A stretch of 64,000 bases of DNA from Pseudomonadota bacterium (GTDB lineage: Bacteria > Myxococcota_A > Polyangia > Fen-1088). The notes below the pieces were generated by a model. That model was not told where the DNA came from. It did not search any database and was given only the letters and a program-made list of their open reading frames with translations. Both the position numbers and the translations under genes were made by a program. The stretch's first letter is position 1. Each line of letters begins with the position of its first letter. The stretch lies in the NCBI GenBank assembly GCA_023438785.1, contig JAEXQJ010000259.1:16499-80498 (forward strand). The letters run 5' to 3'. Of the stretch, positions 33,311-42,736 are shown in pieces.

Positions 33311-34150
33311 CTAGGTCCGCGACGCCTCGGCGGCCTTGGCGGCTTGCCACAGGCGATCTTGTTCCTCGGGCGAGGCGTCGGACACGCTGCGGCCCTGGGC
33401 CTCCAACGTTTGTTCCACGTGCCCGAAGCGGCGCCCAAAACGGTCCGTGGCCGCGCGCAGAGCGTTCTCCGCGTCCAGTCCCAGCTTGCGTGCGTAGTTC
33501 GTGATGGCGAAGAGCAGGTCGCCCAGTTCGTGCACCATGTGGGCCTGGTCGCCTGAGGCGCAGGCCTGGTCCAACTCGGCCAGCTCTTCGTTGATCTTCT
33601 CGCGCGGTCCGGCGGCGTCGGGCCAGTCGAAGCCCACGGCGCTGGCCTTCTCGCCGGCACGCATGGCACGCACCAGGGCGGGGGCACTGCGTGGGATGCC
33701 GTTCAGCGCACCCTTCTTGCCCTTCTTGGCCTTCTCCGCCGCCTTGACCTTGGCCCAGTTCACCAGCACCTCATCCGAGGTCTCGGCGTGCACCTCACCG
33801 AAGACGTGCGGGTGCCGCCGCACCAGCTTGGCCACGATGCCCCTGATCACGTCGTCGATGCCGAAGGTGCCCTCGCCCGATCGCAGCTCAGCCTGGAACA
33901 CCACCTGCAACAGCAGGTCACCCAACTCCTCGGCGTGGTCGTGCGCGTTTCCCGAGTGGACCGCGTCCACCACCTCGTAGGTCTCCTCGACCACGTAGGG
34001 CAGCAAGGATTCCAGCGTCTGCTCTCGATCCCAGGGACATCCGCCGGGCGCCAGCAGCCGCTGCATCAGGCCCACGAGGTCGGAGAAATTGTGTCCGGTT
34101 TGCTTGCCGGGCAGCGGTGCCAAATCGAGGGCGGGGGCAGGTGTGTCCAC
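33311..34150 (-). CDS. mazG: Nucleoside triphosphate pyrophosphohydrolase MazG
   Basis: This house-cleaning enzyme hydrolyses canonical and aberrant NTPs. With the GTG at 34150 it is 279 residues. Two MazG repeats are visible: the first has GGCPWDREQTLESLLPYVVEETYEVVDAV and HAEELGDLLLQVVFQAEL (ExxE-x12-ExxD metal site), the second EKINEELAELDQA and VHELGDLLFAITNYARKLG. The linker KVKAAEKAKKGKKG is basic. The longest frame runs to 34267, but the leading residues are unlikely coding. It is divergent from phoH, and downstream of it is the MMPL gene at 15 bases. Confidence 0.93.
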   Translation of the reverse strand: MDTPAPALDLAPLPGKQTGHNFSDLVGLMQRLLAPGGCPWDREQTLESLLPYVVEETYEVVDAVHSGNAHDHAEELGDLLLQVVFQAELRSGEGTFGIDDVIRGIVAKLVRRHPHVFGEVHAETSDEVLVNWAKVKAAEKAKKGKKGALNGIPRSAPALVRAMRAGEKASAVGFDWPDAAGPREKINEELAELDQACASGDQAHMVHELGDLLFAITNYARKLGLDAENALRAATDRFGRRFGHVEQTLEAQGRSVSDASPEEQDRLWQAAKAAEASRT

Positions 34151-34237
34151 GTGGATGTGCGAGTGTAACCGTGCTCGCCGGGGCTGCAACCGGGGTTTTT
34201 CGACGAGCGCGACGGCCCACGGCCGGCGAACCACCTG

Positions 34238-35317
34238 GTGGCACCTTGGGTTCCGTGGTACAGACACGGTGTACTGTTGCAGCGCCCAATCGATTCCCCA
34301 CGCAGCCGAGACGACGTCGAGTCAGACCGAGTGGTCCTCGACGATAACCGCGTCGCCCTGACCCTGTTCGGGGAGAAGAACTCGAACCTGAAAAGGATTG
34401 AGCAGGAGACGGGGGCGAAGCTGCACTCCCGCGGTAACGAGCTCACGTTTCTCGGTTCGAACGACGCTATCGCGCAGGCGCGCCGGCTAGTCGAACAGCT
34501 GTACCGCATGGTGCGCAGCGGCCGTCCGGTGGGCGTGGATGACGTCACGCGCGCGGCCCACGTCCTGCGGGGCGATGCCAACGCCAACCTGCAGGAGGTG
34601 TTCTCCGACACCATCCTGGTGGGCAGCCGTGCCCGCCCCATCGCGCCCAAGGGCCTGGCCCAGAAGCGCTACGTGGATGCCATTCGCGAGCGCGACATCG
34701 TGTTCGCCATCGGTCCCGCGGGCACCGGCAAGACCTACCTGGCTATGGCCCTGGCCCTGCGTGAGCTGATGGAGAAGCGGGTCAAGCGCATCGTCCTCAC
34801 CCGCCCGGCCATCGAGGCAGGCGAGCGACTGGGCTTTCTCCCCGGCAGCATGGAGGAGAAGGTCTCTCCCTACCTGCGGCCGCTGTACGACGCCCTCCAC
34901 GACATGATGGATTTCGATCGGGCGCACCAGTTGGTGGAACGCGGGATGATCGAGATCGCGCCCATCGCCTTCATGCGCGGGCGCACGCTCAACGATTCCT
35001 TCGTCATTCTCGACGAGGCCCAGAACACCACGACCGAACAGATGAAGATGTTCCTCACGCGCCTGGGCTACGATTCCAAGGCGGTGATCACGGGCGACAT
35101 CACGCAAATCGACTTGCCCGACCACCGGCGCTCGGGCCTGACCGAGGCCGAGTCCATCTTGCGCGGCATCGAGGGCATCGCCTTCTGCTACTTCACCGAG
35201 GTGGACGTGGTGCGCCACCCGCTGGTCAGCGAGATCATCAAGGCCTACGACCGCAAGGCCCAAGCCAACGGCAACGGTCGAGGTCCCGCTGAGCCTTCCG
35301 CCGACGGCGAGAAGTGA
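34238..35317 (+). CDS. phoH: PhoH-family ATPase
   Basis: A 359-residue protein if the GTG at 34238 is used. Other in-frame starts (TTG 34277, GTG 34331) are possible and none has a strong ribosome site. The N-terminal KH-like part ([21 protein letters not shown]) precedes the P-loop [16 protein letters not shown], then [22 protein letters not shown], the Walker B-like [12 protein letters not shown] and GDITQIDLP. PhoH ATPases are cytosolic and are thought to work in RNA metabolism. ybeY lies 101 bases downstream, the classic phoH-ybeY pair, which supports a role in ribosome or RNA quality control. Confidence 0.93.
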   Translation: MAPWVPWYRHGVLLQRPIDSPRSRDDVESDRVVLDDNRVALTLFGEKNSNLKRIEQETGAKLHSRGNELTFLGSNDAIAQARRLVEQLYRMVRSGRPVGVDDVTRAAHVLRGDANANLQEVFSDTILVGSRARPIAPKGLAQKRYVDAIRERDIVFAIGPAGTGKTYLAMALALRELMEKRVKRIVLTRPAIEAGERLGFLPGSMEEKVSPYLRPLYDALHDMMDFDRAHQLVERGMIEIAPIAFMRGRTLNDSFVILDEAQNTTTEQMKMFLTRLGYDSKAVITGDITQIDLPDHRRSGLTEAESILRGIEGIAFCYFTEVDVVRHPLVSEIIKAYDRKAQANGNGRGPAEPSADGEK

Positions 35318-35418
35318 CACCTTCGCCCGCCCTGTCCTGGCCGGACACGGAAGCGCCGATCCGTCGGCGGATGGTTCGTCTTCACCGACGCTGAGATTTG
35401 CGAGAGGGTGCCGCAACC

Positions 35419-35868
35419 ATGCCCATCGACGTGCTCGTGCGCGGAAATGCCGGGAAGCTGCTCGACGCGGCCGGGCGAAGGGCGGTGGCCACTCGCCTGC
35501 GCGCGGCCTTGCGCCTACTCGGGCGCTCGCGCTCGTCGGCCACCCTGGTCTTCACCGACGATCAGGAGATCCGCGCGCTCAACCGCGACTACCGCCAGAT
35601 CGATCGCGCCACCGACGTGCTCAGCTTCCACATGCAGGTCCTGTCCGGTGAGACCGATCCCGCCGGCGATCACGCCTTTCTCGGCGACATCGTGATCTCG
35701 GTCGAGACGCTGCTTCGGCGCAGTGGGCGATCCCGGCTGGCCCGCGATTTGGACCGGGTGGCCGTGCACGGCCTCTGCCACCTCTTCGGTCACGACCACC
35801 ACCGGCCCGGCCAGGCCGTGCGCATGCGCGCCCTGGAGCGACGGCTGCTCGCCGGTACCCGTCCCTGA
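35419..35868 (+). CDS. ybeY: Endoribonuclease/rRNA maturation factor YbeY
   Basis: This 149-residue zinc metalloprotein shows TDDQEIRALNRDYRQIDRATDVLSFHM and the signature HGLCHLFGHDHH, where three His bind zinc. YbeY processes 16S rRNA 3' ends and takes part in ribosome quality control. The ATG at 35419 gives the normal length (about 150). It follows phoH on the same strand. The next gene begins 73 bases downstream and is unrelated. Confidence 0.95.
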   Translation: MPIDVLVRGNAGKLLDAAGRRAVATRLRAALRLLGRSRSSATLVFTDDQEIRALNRDYRQIDRATDVLSFHMQVLSGETDPAGDHAFLGDIVISVETLLRRSGRSRLARDLDRVAVHGLCHLFGHDHHRPGQAVRMRALERRLLAGTRP

Positions 35869-35941
35869 GCATCGGTGTTGACCCGCGCGGGGCCTGGAGG
35901 TAATCGGCACGGATTGGCCTCTCGCGCATCGGACACCCGTG

Positions 35942-37444
35942 ATGGAAGCTGACGGACGCGTATGCGAACGGCTGGCGGCGCGGGGATCTACGCTGGCGGC
36001 CTGGCTGGCCCGGCACGCCGACGTGGTGCTGCTGTGGCTGGTGGCCTGGGCGTCGGGGATGCTCATGGGCTTCGGCGCGCAGGTCTACTGGGACAGCGCG
36101 GGTTATGTGCAGCAGGCCATCACCGGTCAGGTGGGCGGTCTGGCGTTGGGACGTCCGGTCTTCGTGTGGGTTTCGCACGGCCTCGTGGTGGCCAGCCACG
36201 CGCTGGGCGTGTCGCTGTGGCACGCGGAGAGACTGCTGCAGGTCTTCTGGATGTGCGTCTCTGCCTGCTCGGCGCCCTTGACCCTCCTGTTGGCGCGGGA
36301 GTGCGGGGCCAATCAGCGGGCAGCCCTCCTGGCGGGCCTGGCAGTGGCTGCCTCACCGGCGCTGGCCCACGTGGCCGGCGCCGTGCTGACCGATGGTCCT
36401 GCCCTGGCCGCAACTTGCTGGGGGCTGCTGCTCGCCTTGCGCGCCCTCAATCCGGCGCGCGCTGTGGTCCGTCCGGGCCTGCGGGGGCTGGCCGCCGGCC
36501 TGGTGCTGGGCTTGGCGGTGGGCATGCGCGAGCAGTCCCTCGCTCAGGGCTTGGTCTGTGCCTTGGCCCTGCTGGGCGCACCGGCCGGCCGCCGTGTGCG
36601 CTTCGCCTTCGGGTGCCTGGCAGGCCTGGTGCTCGCGGCGGGCTTGCCGGTGCTCTGGGCTGTGGTGTCCCAGCCGGAGTACGTGGATACGGTGCGGGAC
36701 TGGATCCAGGCCATGCAGAGCGAGCGCGACCAGCGCCCCTACACGATATGGGATTTCCGGGTCTTCCTCATCTGGCTTGTGACGCTCGGGCCTCTCACCA
36801 CCTTGGCCGGGCTTACGGCTTGGTGGGGCCAACGAGCCCGGCTGTGGCGGATCCGATCGCTGGCCTTCGCGCTCTGTGTTCCCGCGCTGCTGCAGCTCGG
36901 AATGCTGGCCTTCTATCAGGACATCTCGTACAGCCCGCGCTACCTCCTGCCCGCGCTGCCCGGCGCCCTGGCCATTCCGGCCGGACTGGCTCTGGACGAC
37001 TGGTTGCGCGGCCGGCACCTTTACCGGTTGGGCCTGGTCGTTGTCCTGGCACCCGTCCTCCTGGCCGCGCCCCTGGTGGCCGACGAACAGCGCGACCTGG
37101 AGCAATCCCTGCGGGGCCTGCCGAGCCTGCTGCAGAAGGTTCCGCGACGCACTGTTTTGATCACTGGCCAGCCCTGCGAGAGCGTGCGCTTGTGGTCCGT
37201 GATCGCCGCACGCGAGCCTGCCTCCTGGCACGGACGCAGACCCGCGTGGCACATCCTGTGCCCGGGATGGGCGTGGCCTGCCGATCTGGATGCGCATCTC
37301 AACGGCAAGCTGGAAGCGGGCTACGCGCTCATCTTGGACGCACGCCAGGGTAGCTGGCAGGACGGCGACCAGCGTGAGACCATGTATGAGGTGGAAGCCT
37401 GGGCCGGTGAACACCCCCAGGCCCGCGTGCGGATCTGGCGCTGA
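35942..37444 (+). CDS. Multi-spanning membrane protein, glycosyltransferase-39-like
   Basis: This is a 500-residue protein with about ten to eleven hydrophobic helices. Early in the sequence, YWDSAGYVQQAITGQVGG resembles the first-loop acidic motif of GT39/ArnT-type membrane glycosyltransferases (Asp residue next to a helix end). After the last helix (about residue 385) is a soluble 115-residue tail with an RRTVLITGQPCESVRLWS strand and WHILCPGWAWP. A GT39-like enzyme would transfer a sugar from a lipid carrier on the periplasmic side, but the sequence is too divergent to name a substrate. GTG at 35939 is also possible; ATG at 35942 fits better. A 170-base gap separates it from the receptor operon. 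Confidence 0.6.
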   Translation: MEADGRVCERLAARGSTLAAWLARHADVVLLWLVAWASGMLMGFGAQVYWDSAGYVQQAITGQVGGLALGRPVFVWVSHGLVVASHALGVSLWHAERLLQVFWMCVSACSAPLTLLLARECGANQRAALLAGLAVAASPALAHVAGAVLTDGPALAATCWGLLLALRALNPARAVVRPGLRGLAAGLVLGLAVGMREQSLAQGLVCALALLGAPAGRRVRFAFGCLAGLVLAAGLPVLWAVVSQPEYVDTVRDWIQAMQSERDQRPYTIWDFRVFLIWLVTLGPLTTLAGLTAWWGQRARLWRIRSLAFALCVPALLQLGMLAFYQDISYSPRYLLPALPGALAIPAGLALDDWLRGRHLYRLGLVVVLAPVLLAAPLVADEQRDLEQSLRGLPSLLQKVPRRTVLITGQPCESVRLWSVIAAREPASWHGRRPAWHILCPGWAWPADLDAHLNGKLEAGYALILDARQGSWQDGDQRETMYEVEAWAGEHPQARVRIWR

Positions 37445-37614
37445 GGCCGCCCCCGCCTTTCTGGCGATGGGCGTGGGCGAGGCGTGCGGGATCGCCGCGT
37501 GGGGACGTGGGCTCCTAAAGACTGCCATCCCATCCGACGAAGGCGTGACTGATGCTGCGGCCTAACCGTGAATTTGGGCCGAGCGCTGGCTCCCAGCGCC
37601 GCTCTGGAGAGTGC

Positions 37615-39939
37615 ATGGGTCCCGCCCGTCGCCATTCTCGGAGGTGGGCAAGCGCGTGGGCCCTGCTCGCGGGCTTCTGGGCCATCCGGCGGGCGGCGCG
37701 CGCCGACGGCCTCGGTGATCTGGAGAGTCTGCTCAGCGAGCAAATCGTCACCTCGGCCTCCAAGCAGGCGGAGGGCGCAAGCTCGGCCCCCGCATTGTCC
37801 ACCAGCCTCTCCGCCGACGATTTGCGTCGCTACGGCGTCAAGACCCTGGCCGAGGCCATCGACTTCCTCACCGTCGGCGTGAAGACCTCCGGCAACCTCA
37901 ACGGACGCGAGATCGGTGCTCGGGGTGTGTTGCTGACGGGTGACCGCGGCAGCCACTTCCTGCTGCTGGTGGATGGCCACGCCGTCAACGAGCCCCTGCG
38001 CGGCAGCGCCTGGCTCGGCGTTGGTGCGGGCGTTCCCATGGAGATAATCGACCACATCGAGGTGATTGTGGGCGCCGGCTCTGTGCTCTATGGGTCGAAT
38101 GCCATGCTGGGCCTCATCAATGTGGTCACCAAGCGGGCCAAGGACAACGCGGGCCTGCATCTAGTGGCCGAGTCTTCGGTCTGGACCAGCGCCCGTATGG
38201 GTGCGGGCTACACCCACAAATTCTCGCTGTTCGGCAGCGAGGCAGAGATCACCGCTCACGGCGAGTACTACCGGCAATTCGGCCCGTACATGACCTTTGG
38301 CCCGGTCAATACCGGCGTGGAACCCGATACGGGCAGCCCAGGCCGCAACAGCCGCGATGCCCTGGGCACCGGCATTTGGGGCGGAACGCAGTCGGAGAAC
38401 AGCCCCTTCGCCGAGGTCCCGGCGGGTATGCTTCGCGTCAGCGTGGGCGATGTGGAGCTGAACTACCGAGAGGTGCACTACACGCACTCTGCCCCGACCG
38501 GTGTGGGCAACTACGACGATCCGGGAACCAAGCAGTGGGAAGTGCGGCGCTCCGCGGACCTCAAGTATCGCCACACGATGTCCGCCCTGCTTGACGTGTC
38601 GGCTCGCTTGTATGGCGACTACTTCTCCTATCGCAACGACCTGCTCGCCTCCCGCTTCAGCCTGTGTCCCGTGTCCTCCGACGCCGGGGCGCCGACCTGC
38701 GACCTCCTCGACAAGGGCACCGCCATGTGGGCGGGCACGGAGCTTCAGACCTCGTGGGACTGGCTCAAGGACGCTCGCCTGGTCACCATGGCCGGTGTGG
38801 ACGCGCGCTGGCGTTCCATGAACACGAAGCACGATCGCCTCAACGTCACCACCGGCCTGTCGACGCTGCCAAGGACGCAGCAGATTCCAGGCATCGATAG
38901 GTCAGACATCACCGTCGGTGCCTATCTGCAGCAGACATGGACGCCCATGCCGAATCTGCGCTTCAACGGCGGCCTTCGTGTCGACCGCGACTCGCGCTTC
39001 GATCCTGTTTTGGTGAAGCGCTTGTCAGCGAACTGGGAGGCTTGGAAGAACGGTCAGCTGAAGCTGGCCTACGCCGAGGCGTTTCGCGCGCCGAGTTGGG
39101 ATGAGTCGGATGACTCCGCCGCCGATCGCATCGCGGCCAATGCGGCATCGAGGCCCAACGTCGACACGCGCGGCGTGAACCTGGGGACGCCGCTGAAGCC
39201 CGAGACGGTCAAGTCTATCGAGGGCAGCATTCAGCAGAAGCTCGGAGCCCATCGCTTCCTCGTGGGCGGCTTCTACTCGCGCTGGAACAACCTGGTTCAC
39301 CTGCGCCAGCTCAGCGCCGCTGAAACAAACACGGCCCGCAGCAACGGCCTGACCGCTCCCCTCGCAAACGGCGTGCTCCTGACGCAATACCAGAACGTCA
39401 GCACCATCGACAATTACGGGCTCAACGTGGGGATAGATGGCGCGGTGGGATTCGATGCCCTGCAATACGGTCTGAGCGCCACGCTCGCCGAGGCCAGGGT
39501 CAAGACGCCGGACGCGCCAGGTGCGACCACCGTGACGGCAGGAGCCCAGCGCAACGGCAATATTGCCCCCGCCGTCTTCGGCAACGCCCGTATCGCCTAC
39601 ATCCCCGGGGGCATGTGGCCCACCATCGCCCTGGCCGCCCAATTCATGGGCAAACAATCACCGGACCAGTACCTAGTCCTGGAGGACGGCACGAGCCTGG
39701 AGCCTCGCGTGCCTGCCCAGGTGGAGGGACGTTTGACGCTTTCGGGTGCCGTCCCGGCGGTTAAGCACCTGAGCTATCGCGTGATTGCCAACTACGCCTT
39801 GGCCGACCAGGGCCCCTATGTGGTGGGCCCGGTCATGGTCGCGAGGAGCTCGGCCCTCTATACGTTCGACCAGACTCCGCCGCGCCTCATCCCCGTCGAT
39901 CGCTTTCGAGTCACGTGCGGTTTGCAGGTGGATTTCTAG
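37615..39939 (+). CDS. TonB-dependent outer-membrane receptor
   Basis: This protein of 774 residues has a basic, Arg-rich leader with a hydrophobic stretch (residues about 12-32), then DGLGDLESLLSEQIVTSASKQ, where IVTSAS resembles a TonB box. A plug domain covers about residues 45-175 (DDLRRYGVKTLAEAIDFLTVGV, GVLLTGDRGSHFLLLVDGHAV, IDHIEVIVGAGSVLYGSNAMLGLINVVTKRA), followed by a long barrel to a final aromatic-ended strand (RVTCGLQVDF). The ATG at 37615 has CTGGAGAG upstream; an ATG-less extension to 37552 is unlikely. The ligand is unknown. The next gene starts 22 bases downstream, so it belongs to a four-gene operon with a YfiR-like protein, CheX and CheY, suggesting a sensory as well as transport role. 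Confidence 0.88.
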   Translation: MGPARRHSRRWASAWALLAGFWAIRRAARADGLGDLESLLSEQIVTSASKQAEGASSAPALSTSLSADDLRRYGVKTLAEAIDFLTVGVKTSGNLNGREIGARGVLLTGDRGSHFLLLVDGHAVNEPLRGSAWLGVGAGVPMEIIDHIEVIVGAGSVLYGSNAMLGLINVVTKRAKDNAGLHLVAESSVWTSARMGAGYTHKFSLFGSEAEITAHGEYYRQFGPYMTFGPVNTGVEPDTGSPGRNSRDALGTGIWGGTQSENSPFAEVPAGMLRVSVGDVELNYREVHYTHSAPTGVGNYDDPGTKQWEVRRSADLKYRHTMSALLDVSARLYGDYFSYRNDLLASRFSLCPVSSDAGAPTCDLLDKGTAMWAGTELQTSWDWLKDARLVTMAGVDARWRSMNTKHDRLNVTTGLSTLPRTQQIPGIDRSDITVGAYLQQTWTPMPNLRFNGGLRVDRDSRFDPVLVKRLSANWEAWKNGQLKLAYAEAFRAPSWDESDDSAADRIAANAASRPNVDTRGVNLGTPLKPETVKSIEGSIQQKLGAHRFLVGGFYSRWNNLVHLRQLSAAETNTARSNGLTAPLANGVLLTQYQNVSTIDNYGLNVGIDGAVGFDALQYGLSATLAEARVKTPDAPGATTVTAGAQRNGNIAPAVFGNARIAYIPGGMWPTIALAAQFMGKQSPDQYLVLEDGTSLEPRVPAQVEGRLTLSGAVPAVKHLSYRVIANYALADQGPYVVGPVMVARSSALYTFDQTPPRLIPVDRFRVTCGLQVDF

Positions 39940-39961
39940 TTCACGAGGGGCCAGGGGACCT

Positions 39962-40621
39962 ATGAACCAGAAATCGACACCAGCGACGGCGCAACAAGGC
40001 GTGCCTGCCTCTTCCGGCAGCGCCGGCCGGCTGGTGTGGCCGCACAGGGCCAACCCATGGCTCGTCTGTGCCATGGTCTGGCTCTGCCTGTGTCTGTGCG
40101 GAGTGCGACAGGTGCGCGCCGACGACGTTGCCGTGCCCATTCCCATGCAGGTCCAGCTCCTCGCCAGCGTGGCCGACTACGACAAGGCGTTCGCCGAGCG
40201 TGCCAAGGGCAGCGTGAAGATTGTCCTGCTGACCTCCAAGGACCCCGACAGTGCCCGTGCGGCGGCGCAGGTCCGGGTCGCCCTACGGGGTGTCTCACAG
40301 ATCGCCGGCTTGCCGCACGAAGAGTCGATCGTGCAATTCGAGTCCGCGGCCGCGCTGAGGGATCTGTGCCGCAGCAAGGGCGTCGGTGTCGTCTTCGTCA
40401 TGCCTGGCTTCCAGAAAGAGGTCGCCGACATCAAGCGCAGCTTGGATGGCGTGAGTGTGCTCTCGGTCGCCACCGTCGGGGCCTACGTCCAAGAGGGCGT
40501 GGTGCTGGGATTCGACGTCATCTCCGGCAAGCCCAAGTTGCTCGTGAACCTGCCGCAGGCCCGAGCCCAGAAGGTCGCCTTCAAGGCCGAGTTGCTGAAG
40601 ATGGTGAAGGTCATCGAATAG
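39962..40621 (+). CDS. YfiR-like periplasmic protein (DUF4154-like)
   Basis: This 219-residue protein has an N-terminal stretch of about 33 polar residues before a hydrophobic core (WLVCAMVWLCLCLCGVRQVRA), which is a signal or anchor. The periplasmic domain (about residues 60-218) shows VQLLASVADYDKAFAERAKGSVKIVLLTS, a RVALRGVSQI segment, CRSKGVGVVFVMPGFQ and the ending KPKLLVNLPQARAQKVAFKAELLKMVKVIE. The last block matches the C-terminal pattern I recall for the YfiR/DUF4154 family. In Pseudomonas, YfiR represses the diguanylate cyclase YfiN by binding its CHASE8 periplasmic domain. Here the CHASE8-like domain is on the kinase at 42852, so I infer YfiR-type control of that kinase. Both the family call and the binding idea are tentative. 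Confidence 0.6.
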   Translation: MNQKSTPATAQQGVPASSGSAGRLVWPHRANPWLVCAMVWLCLCLCGVRQVRADDVAVPIPMQVQLLASVADYDKAFAERAKGSVKIVLLTSKDPDSARAAAQVRVALRGVSQIAGLPHEESIVQFESAAALRDLCRSKGVGVVFVMPGFQKEVADIKRSLDGVSVLSVATVGAYVQEGVVLGFDVISGKPKLLVNLPQARAQKVAFKAELLKMVKVIE

Positions 40622-40674
40622 ACGGACGCGGAACGAGGCGTTCGCGCGTGCGGTGACTGCTCAGAAGGATTGCC

Positions 40675-41199
40675 ATGAATACCGATGACGAGCTCGCACA
40701 GGTCAATACGGAGCTAAGGGGTGTCTGCCAGGACATGTTCCCGGGCATCCAATGTGAACTCGGAATCGACGTGCCCGAGAAACCGGCGTCGCAGATGACC
40801 ATTCTGGCCACGCTCGGCCTCAGCTCGGAAAATGTGCGCGGCGCCCTCGTGGTGTTCGGGCCGCCCGAGTTCTTTCGGGCCACGTACCCACTTGCCGGAC
40901 CACGGGAGAGCGACGTCCGGGATTGGGCCGGCGAAGTCGCCAACCAGACCTTGGGGCGTCTCAACAACCGATTCGCGCGGCGGGGCTGCATCTTCTCCCA
41001 CGGCATACCCGCGATTGTCTCCGGCGATGCCCTCCAACTCGCGCTCGGCGAAAATCGCCGCCGCGCCACCCTGCGTGGCCGGCTGGGGGCCCACGAGGTC
41101 GTGATGGTGTTGGACGTCCAACGCACCGACGGCACGGCTCTCTTCCATCCGGGTGAAAGGTCCGAGACGGTGAGCGAAGGAGAAGGGATTCTCTTCTAG
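40675..41199 (+). CDS. CheX-like chemotaxis phosphatase
   Basis: This is a 174-residue cytosolic protein. The CheX signature is VRDWAGEVANQTLGRLNNRFARRG, whose ExxN pair is Glu87 and Asn90, the catalytic residues used by CheX and CheC to dephosphorylate CheY-P. The preceding strands (TILATLGLSSENVRGALVVFGPPEFFRA) and a C-terminal VVMVLDVQRT complete the fold. The gene sits between the YfiR-like protein and a stand-alone CheY, 53 and 28 bases away, so the pair is likely a phosphatase and its substrate. Flagellar or pilus chemotaxis genes are not near. Confidence 0.75.
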   Translation: MNTDDELAQVNTELRGVCQDMFPGIQCELGIDVPEKPASQMTILATLGLSSENVRGALVVFGPPEFFRATYPLAGPRESDVRDWAGEVANQTLGRLNNRFARRGCIFSHGIPAIVSGDALQLALGENRRRATLRGRLGAHEVVMVLDVQRTDGTALFHPGERSETVSEGEGILF

Positions 41200-41227
41200 T
41201 CCTCCGAACCCGCAGAGGAAGCACCAG

Positions 41228-41599
41228 ATGGCACACAAGATCCTGCTCGTGGACGACTCAAGGACGGTTCGCCAACAGGTCGCCGCGGCCCTGACCGAGG
41301 CGGGATTCGCTGTCGTTGAGGCGGGAGATGGCGGCGAGGCCCTGGATCAGCTCGCCAAGAACGGCGATGTCCGGATGGTTGTCTGTGACGTCACGATGCC
41401 ACGTATGTCCGGTCTGGAATTCCTGGCGGCCATGAAGGACCAGGGACGCATGGGGAGTCCGCCGGTCATCATGCTGACCACCGAGGGCAAGAGCGAAGTC
41501 ATCGAGAAGGCCAAGGCATTGGGTGTGCGTGGCTGGGTGGTGAAGCCCGTCCAGGCCGCGCAGCTCGTCGCCGCCGCCAAGAAGCTGACCGACGGCTGA
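41228..41599 (+). CDS. Single-domain CheY-like response regulator
   Basis: This 123-residue receiver domain has an acidic pair Asp9-Asp10, the phosphorylated Asp54 (VVCDVTMPRMSG), Thr84/Thr85 and Lys106 (VVKPVQ), all needed for phosphotransfer. It has no output domain, so it acts by binding a partner. It is the fourth gene of the receptor operon and follows the CheX-like gene by 28 bases; I infer that the HPt domain of the kinase at 42852 phosphorylates it and CheX removes the phosphate. The target of the phosphorylated form is not obvious from this window. Confidence 0.9.
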   Translation: MAHKILLVDDSRTVRQQVAAALTEAGFAVVEAGDGGEALDQLAKNGDVRMVVCDVTMPRMSGLEFLAAMKDQGRMGSPPVIMLTTEGKSEVIEKAKALGVRGWVVKPVQAAQLVAAAKKLTDG

Positions 41600-41611
41600 G
41601 GCGCGTGCCGC

Positions 41612-42634
41612 TCAGAACGCCTCGGGAAGGTAGCTCGCGGCGTTGGTCGCGTCGAAGGTGCGGTCGTTGTTTTTCATCACCGTGGGGATCTGCTCACCCT
41701 GGGCGTACTTGAGGATGGTGTCGAAGACCACGGGGCCGAACTTGGGGTTGCACTCAGTCAGCTCGGAGATCTTGCCCTCGATGACGTACTGGGTGGCCTT
41801 CAGCGTCCCGTCTATCGACAGCAGCATGATGTCTCTGCCGGGCTCCTTCCCCAGTTGCTGCAGGGCCGTGATGATGCCGAAAGACATACCGTCGTTGTGC
41901 GAAAAGATGACGTCGGCCGTCGGGTATTGGGGGAGGACCTCGAGGAGCAGGTCGTGCGCCTTCTGCTCGTCGAAGTCGGCGTCCTGCGAGAAGAGCAGCT
42001 TCATGCCAGGCTGGCCCGCGATTCTGCCGTCGAAGCCTTGCTTTCGTCCCACGGCGGCCGAGGAACCGACCGTGCCCTCGAATTCGATGATGTTGGCGTG
42101 GCCGCCGGTCTTTTGGATGAGCCAGTCAGCCGTCAGCTCGCCCTCCTTGACGAAGTCCGAGCCGATGTAAGTCACGTAGTCGAGCCCGGGCACGGCGATG
42201 TTGGTGTCGACGGCGCGGTCCTCGATGAACACCGGGATGCAGGCCTTGCGCGCGGCCACGACGGTCGGAGCGAGATTGGCCTCGTCGTGGGGGGCTAGCA
42301 GGATGACGTCGACTTTGGCGTCGATGAGGGCCTGCATGCGGTCCACCTGTTCGGCGGCGTCGGCGGTGGTTCCTGGGGTGTAGACCAACTCCCAACCGCG
42401 CCTGGCGGCCTCGTCGACGATGCTCTTCGTGTTGGCGTCACGCCAGGGGCCGTTGGCCTCGTAGAGCTGTGCGAATCCGACCCGGTACGTGTCTTTGAGG
42501 GCCAGGGGCGGCAGGCTGGTGCAGGTCTGGCCTTGGGCCGCGGAGTCGCTCGCGTCATTGCTGCTGCTGCAGGCCGAAAGGGTGGTGGCCACCGCGATTC
42601 CACCGATGGTCAGCCATCTTTGCAGTTGCGTCAT
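41612..42634 (-). CDS. Periplasmic sugar-binding lipoprotein (ABC-type, orphan)
   Basis: This is a 340-residue protein of the periplasmic-binding fold (Peripla_BP_4) with a lipidated N-terminus (ATTLSAC, Cys22). The blocks VGFAQLYEANGPWRDANTKSI, DAKVDVILLAPHDEANLAPTV, VIFSHNDGMSFGIITALQQLG and DIMLLSIDGTLKATQYV recall YtfQ, the galactofuranose-binding protein. No ATPase or permease genes are beside it, so it is either an orphan transporter part or a sensor component. It is convergent with the CheY gene (12 bases apart) and divergent from the kinase gene, which suggests functional linkage, although this is inference. The ATG at 42634 is used; an in-frame start at 42661 adds nine residues. Confidence 0.85.
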   Translation of the reverse strand: MTQLQRWLTIGGIAVATTLSACSSSNDASDSAAQGQTCTSLPPLALKDTYRVGFAQLYEANGPWRDANTKSIVDEAARRGWELVYTPGTTADAAEQVDRMQALIDAKVDVILLAPHDEANLAPTVVAARKACIPVFIEDRAVDTNIAVPGLDYVTYIGSDFVKEGELTADWLIQKTGGHANIIEFEGTVGSSAAVGRKQGFDGRIAGQPGMKLLFSQDADFDEQKAHDLLLEVLPQYPTADVIFSHNDGMSFGIITALQQLGKEPGRDIMLLSIDGTLKATQYVIEGKISELTECNPKFGPVVFDTILKYAQGEQIPTVMKNNDRTFDATNAASYLPEAF

Positions 42635-42736
42635 GTTCGTGGGCCTTCGCTGCAGTTGCACCCTTCTGAGCGCCGACGTTCGGCGCGGGATGTCGCCTGC
42701 GCCGGGGCGAACTGACGTGAACCACTGCGCAGTCTT

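Noticed and set aside
36353..37528. 391-residue minus-strand frame opposite the GT39-like gene
   Set aside because: The plus-strand gene has clear membrane helices; the antisense frame is Gln/Arg/Pro-rich without any motif.
37615..41599. Ordinary flagellar-type chemotaxis operon
   Set aside because: There is no CheW, CheR, CheB or methyl-accepting receptor; only CheX and CheY with a TonB receptor and a YfiR-like protein.
41612..42634. A complete ABC sugar importer
   Set aside because: Only the binding protein is present; neither permease nor ATPase is encoded nearby.
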